Shown: positions 48,201 to 56,019 of the stretch, piece by piece
Numbering within the stretch: position 1 is the stretch's first letter
How the letters are laid out: the number at the start of each line of letters is the position of its first letter
Assembly (NCBI GenBank): GCA_023055355.1
Contig: JALJCS010000055.1
Span: 1,842,166-1,906,165, forward strand
DNA: 64,000 bases
From: Agelaius tricolor
Taxonomy: Eukaryota; Chordata; Aves; Passeriformes; Icteridae
Direction: 5' to 3'
Program-made: the position numbers and the translations under genes
Notes under the pieces: model-generated
The model's input: the letters and a program-made list of their open reading frames with translations, nothing else
Database searches by the model: none
Told to the model about the DNA's origin: nothing

Positions 48201-51200
48201 CACATATATATTTGAGAACGGGATAAAAAGGGACCTGAAGCCCCCAGAAGTACGTGTGGTATTATAAAAAAATGATTCTCACACGCGTCCAGCGCTGTAA
48301 TAAACGCACCGTAAACTTTATTGTAAAGTACAATAAAGTTTGTACTTTACAACTTCCACAAAAAACGTTGTGGAGTTTTGTTTATCTCCACAAAACACAG
48401 GTACCAGCTCTGTGGTGCCCAACGTGTCCCTTTCACAACCTATTGTGAAATTCTATGCATATATATTTGAGAAAGGGATAAAAAGGGACCTGAAGTCCCC
48501 AGAAGTACGCATGGCATTATAAAAAAATGATTCCCACGTGCGTCCAGCGCTGTAATAAATGTACCAGCTTTACAACTTTCATAAAAAAGTTGTGGAGCTT
48601 TGTTTATCTCTGCAAAACACAGGTACCAGCACCATGGTGCCCATCTTGTCCCTTTCACAACCTGCTGTGAAATTCTATGCATATATATTTGAGAAGGAGA
48701 TAAAAAGGGACCTGAAGCCCCCAGAAGTACGCATGGCATTGTAAGGGAACAATTCCCACATGCGGCCAGCGCTTAGTAAACGCACTGTAAACTTTATTGT
48801 AAAGTACAATTAAGTTGTACTTTAGGCAACTTAAATTAAGTTGTACTTTACAACTTCCACAAAAAACGTTGTGGAGCTTTGTTTATCTCCTCAAAACGTA
48901 CCCCTCGGGCTGGATGATCCAATCCTCCCAGCCGATCTCCTTGAAGTCCACGAAGAACTCCCGGCGGCAGCACATCCGCGAGTCGGCCCCGCAATCGACG
49001 CCGCGCCGCCGCACGCGGTGGGGAGCCCTGGAACGAGCTTTGGCCACCACGAAGGGCCGGTGGGAATGGCCCTGGTGGGATGGCAGAGGGGATCCCCAGT
49101 GCTCTGGCAGCTCCAGGTGCACCGTGAGCCGTGGGGTGTCCCGGGTGAAGAGGCTCTGCACGGCCGCCGCCACGTCCAGCGTGGTCCAGCCGGGTGCCCG
49201 CACCTCCAGCCGGGCCTCGCTGGTCACCGTCAGGTTTGGCCCGGCTGGGTCTGGCTGGAGGAGCCTGACGGTGACAGGGTGGGGCCCAGGGGATGTCCAG
49301 AACAGGTACAGGGTGGCCTCCTGGACCTCAGCACTCCTGGCCACCTCCGGGGAGAAGCGGAAATGGAGGCGGACGCTGCGGGAAGTGGAGGAACCTGGAC
49401 AGAAGCGAGAGGAGGATCAGGAGTGAAGCGAAATCCTGCCCCAGCCCTGCTGCAGTGTTGGGAGGGTCCCCAGGGTGGGATGAGAGATGAGAATGGACTC
49501 CCAGTTCTCAGAAGGCTGATTTATTATTTTATGATATGATATGATATGATATGATTATGATATGATATGATATGATATGATAGATACGATATGATGTTAT
49601 ATTATATTATATGAAAATGCTACACTAAAACTCGACTAAAGAAAGAGAAAGGAGACATCAGAAAGCTGAACAAGAATGATGATGGAAGCTCGTGACAGGG
49701 GGAGTGATCCTGTCCCAGCCCTGTTGTGCTGGTGTTGTGAGGGTCCCCAGGACGAGGTGGGAGATGAGAATTGACTCCAAGTTCTCAGTAAGGCTGATTT
49801 ATTACTTTATGATATGATTATGATATTATAATATTATATTAATCACACTACATATTATATTATATTATATTATATTATATTATATTATATTATATTATAT
49901 TATATTATATTATATTATATTATATTATATTATATTATATTATATTATATTATATTATATTATATTATATTATATTATATTATATTATATTATATTCCAT
50001 CTGGGACATCCCCAGACCTGCTGGGGAGGGGGTCCCTGTGGTATTTTTGGGGTCCCTCAGATGGAGAAGGAGTTGAGAATCTGACTCCATGTTCTTAGAA
50101 GGCTAATTTATTATTATATTATATTATATTATATTATATAGTATGATATATTACATTATATTGTATCGTATTATATTATATTATATTATATTATATTATA
50201 TTATATTATATTATATTAATATCATATTATATGAAAATGAGATACTAAAACAGTACTAAAAAAGACAAAAGAAAGGCTGATATAATACTATACTGAAATG
50301 ATACACTAAAACTACACTAAAGAAAGAGAAAGGAGACATCAGAAGCCAGACAAGAATCTTAATTAAAACTGGTGACAGACTCAGAGAGTCTGACACAGCT
50401 GGGCTGTGATTGGCCATTAATAAAAAACAATTCACATGAGCCCAATCCCAGATGCTCCTGTTGCATTCCACAGCAGCAGATAATCATTATTTACATTTCA
50501 TTTCTGAGGCTTCTCAGCTTCTCAGGAGGACAATCCTGGCAAAGGGATTTTTCAGAAAACACCTCTGTGACAGTGCAGGATGCTCTGTGGGATGGGGTGG
50601 TGAGCTTGGGTCTCTCCAAGGAAAGATGTCTGTGTAGAAATCGAATACTTTTTTCCCAGTGGTGATATTTTATTTTTTTCTTTCAGGAGCCCTGAGTGTG
50701 TTTTGGGGAGTTTTCCCCTGCCAGAAGCAGCAGATTCTGGGGTGAAACGAGGCACCCCCTGCTCTGGGTGGGATGTGCAGGCACAGTGAGCTCTGCAGCT
50801 CCATCCGCACGCTGTGAACCGACAGAAAACCGAGCCTAAAAATCCCATTTTAGCAAAACGTGGCCGTGTGACCCCTTCACCTCCAGCACAAGCGGGGAGG
50901 GTTCAGCCCAAGCGGGCGACAGGGGACACCACAGAGCGGCACAGCTGCCACCCTCGCACCTGGGCAGCTTCGGGAGCTGGCACCGCCTCCGGCAGCAGCG
51001 AACCCGCATCCACCCCGGCTCTGCCCGGCGCCTCCCCGCCCTCCTGCCTCGCACGGGTTTGGAGAAAAATCCTCTCCTTAGGATCCTTCCTCCTGAGAAG
51101 CCTCAGAAATGAAATGTAAATAATAATTATCTGCTGCTGTGGAATGCAACAGGAGCATCTGGGATTGGGCTCATGTGGTTGTTTCTAATTAATGGCCAAT

Positions 51201-52578
51201 CACAGTCTGGCTGTCTCGGACTCTCTGGTCAGTCACAAGATTTTATTATCATTCCATTTTTTCCTTTCCTTGCTGGCCATCTGATGAAATGCTTTCTTCT
51301 ATTCTTTTAGTATAGTTTTAAAATATCATTTTCTTTTAATATAATATATATACTAAAATAAATATAATATATATATATTAATATATATTATATAAAAAAT
51401 TATATATATTATATATATAATTATATATATTTTTAAAGTTATAATTTATACAATAATATAAATATAATTAACATATAAATATAAATATATTTAAAATATA
51501 AATATAGATAAATTATAAATTATAAATATAAATATATTTAACATATAAATATAAATATAAATATATTTAAAATATAAATATAGATAATTTATAAATATAA
51601 ATATAAATATAATTAACATATAAATATATTTTAAAATATAAATATAGATAAATATAAATATAAATATAATTAACCTATAAATATAAATATAAATTTAATA
51701 TAATAGAAATAATATAGAAATCAGCCTTCTGAAACATGGAGTCAAGATCCTCCTCATCTCTTCCCTCGTCCTGGGACCTCTGTGAACCCTCCCCCCGGTG
51801 CCCCCCACCCGCCGGACGCGGATCCGCCCTCACCTGACTCAGCAAAACTCAGCAGCTCGAACTCCTGCAGCCCCGTCCCGAGCGCCCCGGGGGTGGCGGA
51901 TCCGTCCTGGAGCATCCCGGGGCTGGAATCGCGGGACATCCCGGTGGTGTCGGCTCCATCTCGGAGCATTCCAGGGGTGTCGGCTCCATCCCGGAGCATC
52001 CCGGGGGCTCCATCCCGGCTCATCCCGGGGGCTCCATCCCGGAGCATCCCGGGGGTGGCATCCCGGAGCATCCCGGGGGTGTCGGTTCCATCCCGGAGCA
52101 TCCCGGGGGTGTCGGTTCCATCCCGGAGCATCCCGGGGGTGTCGGTTCCATCCCGGAGCATCCCGGGGGTGTCGGTTCCATCCCGGACCATCCCGGGGGT
52201 GTCAGCTCCATCCCGGAGCATCCCGGGGGCTCCATCCCGGACCATCCCGGGGGTTCCATCCCGGAGCATGCCGGGGGTGTCGGCTCCATCCCGGCTCATC
52301 CCGGGGGTTCCATCCCGGAGCATCCCGGGGGTGGCTCCCCCGTCCCGCAGCACCGTGCGGAGCGCGGTGAGCAGCGAGCCCCGGGACGGCGGCCGCGGCG
52401 CGCCCGGTCTGCCCGGTAAGCGGAGCTTGGCCAGGATGCTCTGCTTGGCCAGAGCCAGGAGCGCGTCCCGCTGAGCCCCGGGGGCCAGCGAGGCCGCCCC
52501 GCAGACCGGGCACCGCCCGCCCTTGGCGGCCGCCAGCCGTGGGAGGCTCAGGAGAAGGAGAACCACGGGCAGCGGCAT
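45233..52578 (-). CDS. INHBC: Inhibin/activin beta C subunit precursor, three coding exons
   Basis: Exons 51834-52578, 48902-49394 and 45233-45476 join in frame (introns phase 1 and phase 2) to give 493 residues; human is about 352. Residues 1-18 form a signal peptide, then CPVC at 23-26. About 16 copies of a GM-L/S/V-RDG repeat fill 80-231. NLT at 302 is a possible glycosylation site, and RVRRR at 375-379 is the cleavage site. The mature domain (380-493) has nine cysteines and ends [20 protein letters not shown] and [18 protein letters not shown] are very close to mammalian INHBC. Two features are odd: the prodomain repeat explains the extra length, and intron 2 splits the mature domain just before its fourth cysteine, where INHBE and family genes have none. 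Frame, splice sites and cysteines are intact, so I read it as functional. The product is a secreted activin subunit, liver-enriched in mammals. Confidence 0.88.
45481..46270. other. Left part of INHBC intron 2, possible old ERV-type sequence
   Basis: AT-rich complex sequence with CCAAT-type and AATAAG motifs, ending in a purine-rich 'gagagacagagagagcgc'. It resembles LTR or leader sequence of an avian retroelement, but I cannot name a family. A 146-codon plus frame (45832-46272) has no recognised domain. Confidence 0.35.
46274..46970 (-). repeat. LTR copy inside INHBC intron 2, partly duplicated
   Basis: Same family as in 42.5-43.4 kb. Two successive copies of the LTR body (46310-46655 and 46656-46970), each with 'gattattttgtgatat'-type AT patch and 'gcagataatcaatgttt'. 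The minus-strand LTR starts TGTCACAGACG near 46968. It lies in the same orientation as INHBC and carries AATAAA. Confidence 0.75.
46975..48890. repeat. Tandem array in INHBC intron 2, 200-320-bp unit, about 8 copies
   Basis: Markers 'gggataaaaagggacctgaa' (near 47084, 47346, 47598, 47926, 48222, 48476 and 48698) and 'gttttgtttatctccacaaa'. Units contain a TATA-like GATAAAAAGG, an AATAAA 'gctgtaataaatgtac' and a GGTACC palindrome. That is the layout of a retroviral LTR promoter and polyadenylation region, so the array probably arose by repeated duplication of an LTR piece. Confidence 0.85.
49478..50030 (-). repeat. Two truncated LTR copies with AT microsatellites
   Basis: Each starts 'gggagatgagaatt'-like, then 'gaaggctgatttattatttt', then a microsatellite: ATGAT-type at 49534-49600 and TATAT-type at 49850-49996. 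The rest of the LTR is missing. Confidence 0.8.
50040..50575 (-). repeat. LTR copy, minus orientation
   Basis: Nearly complete: 'gaaggctaatttattattat', TATAT-type microsatellite 50110-50220, 'gattggccattaataaaaaa', 'gcagataatcattatttaca', ending at the LTR start (minus TGTCACAGAGG) near 50573. Confidence 0.8.
50576..51052. other. Unique sequence within INHBC intron 1
   Basis: Ordinary unique sequence between two oppositely oriented LTRs. No exon recognised. Confidence 0.4.
51053..51789 (+). repeat. LTR copy, plus orientation, with 400-bp AT-rich expansion
   Basis: Starts at 'aaaaatcctctccttagg' (5' few bases missing), has 'gctgctgtggaatgcaacag' and 'attaatggccaatcacagtc', then about 390 bp of TATAAATA-type repeats (51330-51720), then 'tcagccttctgaaacatgga' and 'cctctgtgaacc'. 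It ends 44 bp from the INHBC exon 1 donor. Confidence 0.82.
51886..52341 (-). repeat. INHBC: Coding minisatellite in INHBC exon 1 (24/30-bp units)
   Basis: About 16 units encode GM(L/S/V)RDG plus a TP, AP, TDTP or ADTP linker. Unit lengths are 24 or 30 bp, so the frame is never lost. It lies in the prodomain between the first helix-like segment and the FELLSFAES end of exon 1. Confidence 0.95.
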
Positions 52579-52760
52579 CGCCGGTGGCGGGAGGTGACAA
52601 CGGGACGGACCCCGAGCAGCGTCCGAGCAGCAGAACGGGAGCAGGGGGGTGGAACTGGAGTGAGCCGGGAGCACCGGGCTCGTTCTCCTCCTGACGTGGC
52701 CACAAATATTGGCTGATCCCGGGTGCGATAAACGCCCCCGAGCTCCGCCGGAGCCGCCCG
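52579..52760 (-). promoter_or_regulatory. INHBC: INHBC proximal promoter candidates
   Basis: About 125-135 bp upstream of the ATG the minus strand reads CAGCCAATATTTGTGG: a CCAAT box (52708-52712) overlapping a FOXA-like TATTTGT (52702-52708). A TGACG half-site lies at 52692-52696 on the plus strand. A FOXA site would fit a liver gene. The transcription start is unknown. Confidence 0.4.
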
Positions 52761-52899
52761 GGCAGAGCGGAGCGGCCGCTCCGGTTAAGGTGGAGCGGGG
52801 CCGATGGGGCTGGGGCAGCTCGGGGGGGACATCGAGGCCACCCCGATGTCACCCCGGTGTCACCCCGGTGTCACCCCGGCCCGGTGCACGGGCAGAGAC

Positions 52900-53475
52900 G
52901 CGGTGAGGACTCCCGGGGACACGGGGGGGATCCCGGGGTGTCCTGAGGGCATCCCCGAGGGTGGGGGGGTCTCTGGAGGTCGGGGATCCTCAGAGAAGGG
53001 GATTTTGGGGGGTCGAGGGGTCTTTGGAGATATCTGAAAACGGGAGATTCCCACCAATGGGGATTTTGGGGGGTCGAGGGGTGGTTGGAGGTGGAGATGG
53101 GAGACCCCGACCAATGGGGGTCCCCGAGGGTGAGGGGATCTCCGGAGGTCGGGGATCCTCTGAGAAGGGGATTTTGGGGGGTCGAGGGGTGGTTGGAGGT
53201 GGAAATATCTGGAGATAGGAAATCCTGACCAACGGGGGATCCCCGAGGGCGGGGGCATCTCTGGGGATCTCTGGGGATGCTCAGAGAAGGAGATTTTGGG
53301 GGAGCCGAGGGCTCTTTGGAGGTGGAGATGGGAGATCCCGACCAATGGGGGATCCCCGAGGGTGAGGGGATCTCTGGAGGTCGGGGAAGGGGGATTTTGG
53401 GGGGTCGAGGAGTGGTTGGAGGTGGAGAAATCTGAAAATTGGAGATCCTGACCAATGGGGGAGACTCAGAGAAAG
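52900..53475. repeat. Degenerate array, about 110-130-bp unit, 5 copies
   Basis: 'ggggattttggggggtcgag' near 52998, 53064, 53167, 53290 and 53391, with 'accaatgggggatccccgag' between. Confidence 0.9.
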
Positions 53476-54200
53476 GGAATTCCAGGTGGGAGGGGGTTCT
53501 CTGGGGGATGAGGGATCCATGGGGGGAATGAGCGATCCCTTGGAATGAGGGGTGTCCATGGATGTGGGGCGCCCGGGGATGGAGAATCCCTGGGGAATTT
53601 GGGACCTCCGGGGGAATTTGGGATCCCTGGGGAATTTGGGACCCCTGGGGAATTTGGGATCCCTGGGGATGGAGGATCCGGGGGGGATCTGGGATCCTCG
53701 GTGATGTGAGTTTCCTGGGGAGCTGTGGGATTCTGGGGGAATTTGGGATCCCCTGGGGAATTTGGGATCCCTGGTGATGTGGGACCCCTGGGAAATTTGG
53801 GATCCCTGAGGATGGAGGATCCTGGGAACTGTAGAGCCTCTGGTGATGTGGGACCCCCAGGGAAATGTGGGATTCCTTCGGAATTTGGGATACTGGGGGA
53901 CAGAGGATCCTGCAGGATGTGGGATCCCTGGTGATGTGACACCCCTGGAGAATTCGGGACCCCTGGTGAATTCGGGACCCCAGAGGAGATTTGGGATCCC
54001 GGGTGAATTCGGGACCCCTGGTGAATTCGGGATGCCCGAGGAGATTTGGGACCCCAGGTGAATTTGGGACCCCGGGTGAATTTGGGACCCCAGGTGAATT
54101 CGGGACCCCAGAGGAGATTTGGGACCCCAGAGGAGATTTGGGACCCCAGGTGAATTTGGGATCCCTGGTGAATTCGGGACCTCCGGGGTCGGAGGACCCC
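53476..54200. repeat. Minisatellite, about 20-28-bp units
   Basis: 'gggatccctggggaatttgg' and 'gacccctggtgaattcggg' variants, about 30 copies. Confidence 0.93.
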
Positions 54201-54323
54201 GGGCCATGCGGGATCCCCGAGGGGGCGGAGCCGAACTCCCACCGCACCTGCTGGGCGGAGCCTGCTCATAACCCCGCCCACGCCACGCCCATTTCCATAA
54301 AAGGCGCCCCCGCTCCCTCCGCG

Positions 54324-54337
54324 CCGCCAGGGGGCGC
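54324..54337 (+). promoter_or_regulatory. CTCF-like binding motif
   Basis: The plus strand reads CCGCCAGGGGGCGC, one base from the consensus core, within the CpG island and about 1.7 kb upstream of the INHBC ATG. Confidence 0.6.
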
Positions 54338-54367
54338 CCCACGCCCCTCCCGCGTAGCGTCCCTCCG

Positions 54368-54381
54368 GTTGCCACAGCAAC
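54368..54381. promoter_or_regulatory. X-box (RFX-type) motif
   Basis: GTTGCCACAGCAAC: two half-sites in inverted arrangement separated by two bases, the classic RFX palindrome layout. Function not shown. Confidence 0.5.
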
Positions 54382-54449
54382 GCGGGCGCAGCGGGCGCAG
54401 GATGATGACGCAGCGCGCACGGCGCGTTGACGCAGCGCGCACGCCGCGG

Positions 54450-54647
54450 GGGAGGGGCCGCCTCCTCTTTCCCTTTTTTTTTTTTCCCGTTTCTTTCCCG
54501 TTTTTCCCCGTTCCGGTCACCCTCCCCTCCCCCCCCTCCCCATCCCCATCCCGCCCCACCCCGCAGGGCTGGCCCAGGCCCGGCCCGGCCCGGGGTGGCG
54601 GCGGCGGCCCCGCGGCGCAGGGCCCGGCCCGGCGCGGCCCGGTCCCG
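54450..54647 (+). other. Predicted noncoding first exon with donor at 54648
   Basis: The exon end CCCG is followed by GTAAGT, a near-perfect 5' splice site, at the right side of the island. The 5' end is not determinable. It contains no good ATG frame, consistent with 5' UTR. Probably R3HDM2, by gene order only. Confidence 0.45.
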
Positions 54648-54789
54648 GTAAGTGCGGCGGGGGCGGGGTGGGGGGAGCGGGGCTGGGGGTAACGTGGGGA
54701 TCGCGGGGCACCGGGCACGGCGGGGACCCAACCGCGGGGTGACCGCTCCTTCCGCCGCGGGGGTGGTTCCCGGCCCGGGGCTGCTCCCG

Positions 54790-55215
54790 GGGATGCTTCC
54801 CGGGGCTGTTCCCGGGCATGGTTCCCGGCCCGGGGTTGCCTCCCTCGGGGTCGCTCGCCGCGGGATTCGGCTCCTGCCCCGCCGCTCTCGGGGGTCGGTT
54901 TCTGATCTCCTCTCTCGGGGAGCTCTCGGTGCCCGGTTCCCGTCCTGCCCTTCTCGGGGTCCGGCCCCGGTTCCCGCCCGGCGCCTCTCGGGGTCCGGTT
55001 CCCGTCCTGCGCCTCTCTGGGTCCGGCTCCCGTCCGGCCCCGGTTCCGTCCTGCGCCTCTCTGGGTCCCGTTCTTGCTCTGCCCCTTTCGGGGTCCGGTT
55101 CCCGTCCCGCCGCTCTCGGGGTCCGGCTCCGTCCCATCTCCGGGTCCGGTTCCTTCTCTGCCTCTCTCGGGGTCCAGCCCCGGTTCCCGCCGTGCCCCTC
55201 TCGGTGCCCGCTCTC
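54790..55215. repeat. GC-rich minisatellite, about 33-bp unit
   Basis: 'ctctcggggtccggttcccg' + 'tcctgc' variants, about 11 copies, within the presumed first intron. Confidence 0.88.
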
Positions 55216-55351
55216 CGCTGCTCCCGGCGGTGCTCGGAGGCTCTCACGGAGCCGCTGCCCAGAGCACGTGGAGCCCGAGAGCCGCGGGCACCGGGGCCAC
55301 GGGCGATGCTCTGGTGTCCTCATGCACAACGTGATGGCTCTGAAAGGCTTT

Positions 55352-55908
55352 TCCTGGAGGCGATTCCCCTTTTCCCGAGGGCGATTCCCCTTTTCCCGGA
55401 GGCGATTCCCCTTTTCCCGAGGCTGATTCCCCTTTTCCCGTGGATGATTCCCCTTTTCCCGTGGATGATTCCCCTTTTCCCGGAGGCGATTCCCCTTTTC
55501 CCGTGGGCGATTCCCCTTTTCCCGAAGGTGATTCCCCTTTTCCTGAGGCGATTCCCCTTTTCCTGTGGATGATTCCCCTTTTCCTGGAGGCGATTCCCCT
55601 TTTTCAAGAGGCGATTCCCCTTTTCCCGGGGGCGATTCCCCTTTTCCTGGAGACGATTCCCCTTTTCCCGGAGGCGATTCCCCTTTTTCCAGAGGCTGAT
55701 TCCCCTTTTCCCGAGGCTGATTCCCCTTTTCCTGGAGGCGATTCCCCTTTTCCCAGGGGCGATTCCCCTTTTCCCGGGGGTGATTCCTCTTTTCCCTGGG
55801 GCGATTCCCCTTTTCCCGGGGGTAATTCCCCTTTTTCCAGAGGTGATTCCCCTTTTCCCGGGGGCGATTCCCCTTTTCCCGAAGGCAATTCCCCTTTTCC
55901 CGGGAATT
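55352..55908. repeat. 21-24-bp minisatellite, about 27 copies
   Basis: 'gattccccttttcccggagg' with small variants (gggcgattcc, gtggatgattcc). Confidence 0.97.
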
Positions 55909-56019
55909 ATTCCCAATCTGGGATCTCCCAGCAGCTGGGAAGGTGCTGGTTTAGAGTGCCCAGCTGGTTTAGTGCTGATGGGATCCATAAAAATATTATA
56001 TTATTTTGGTTTTTTTTTT

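Larger units (their letters stand above)
45477..48901 (-). other. INHBC: INHBC intron 2: extra intron inside the mature domain
   Basis: The donor is GAGGG/GTACGT and the acceptor is TTTCTCCTCTGCCTCAG/GTACC. Splicing restores codons E-G-Y-H-M-N-Y-C, matching E-G-Y-Q-I-N-Y-C of uninterrupted INHBE. GGTAC occurs at both edges. The body is made of an AT-rich LTR-like part, an LTR copy and a tandem array. If it is not spliced, the gene would be broken after EGY by VLRR and a stop. Confidence 0.8.
49395..51833 (-). other. INHBC: INHBC intron 1
   Basis: GT-AG, phase 1, donor GAGTCAG/GTGAGG, acceptor CTTCTGTCCAG/GTTCC. Same position as the INHBE intron but 2.4 kb instead of 0.4 kb because of LTR and AT-microsatellite insertions. 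Confidence 0.9.
54230..54790 (+). promoter_or_regulatory. CpG island promoter, head-to-head with INHBC (R3HDM2 by synteny)
   Basis: Dense CpG island containing a CCATAAAAGG (CArG/TATA-like) at 54295-54304, a CTCF-like core, an X-box and a 22-bp-spaced direct repeat of TGACGCAGCGCGCACG (54406, 54428). It ends in a noncoding exon with a strong donor. In mammals the gene divergent from INHBC is R3HDM2, which has noncoding 5' exons, so it is the best guess. No R3HDM2 coding exon is in the window. Confidence 0.6.

Noticed and set aside
45477..48901. INHBC as a pseudogene broken by repeat insertion
   Set aside because: Both edges have usable GT and AG, the joined frame is exact, all nine mature cysteines are kept and no other lesion is seen. 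Kept as an alternative pending RNA evidence.
53466..55247. Minus-strand frame of 593 codons across the INHBC upstream region
   Set aside because: It reads antisense through a minisatellite and the CpG island, with no conserved domain. GC-rich DNA is stop-poor.
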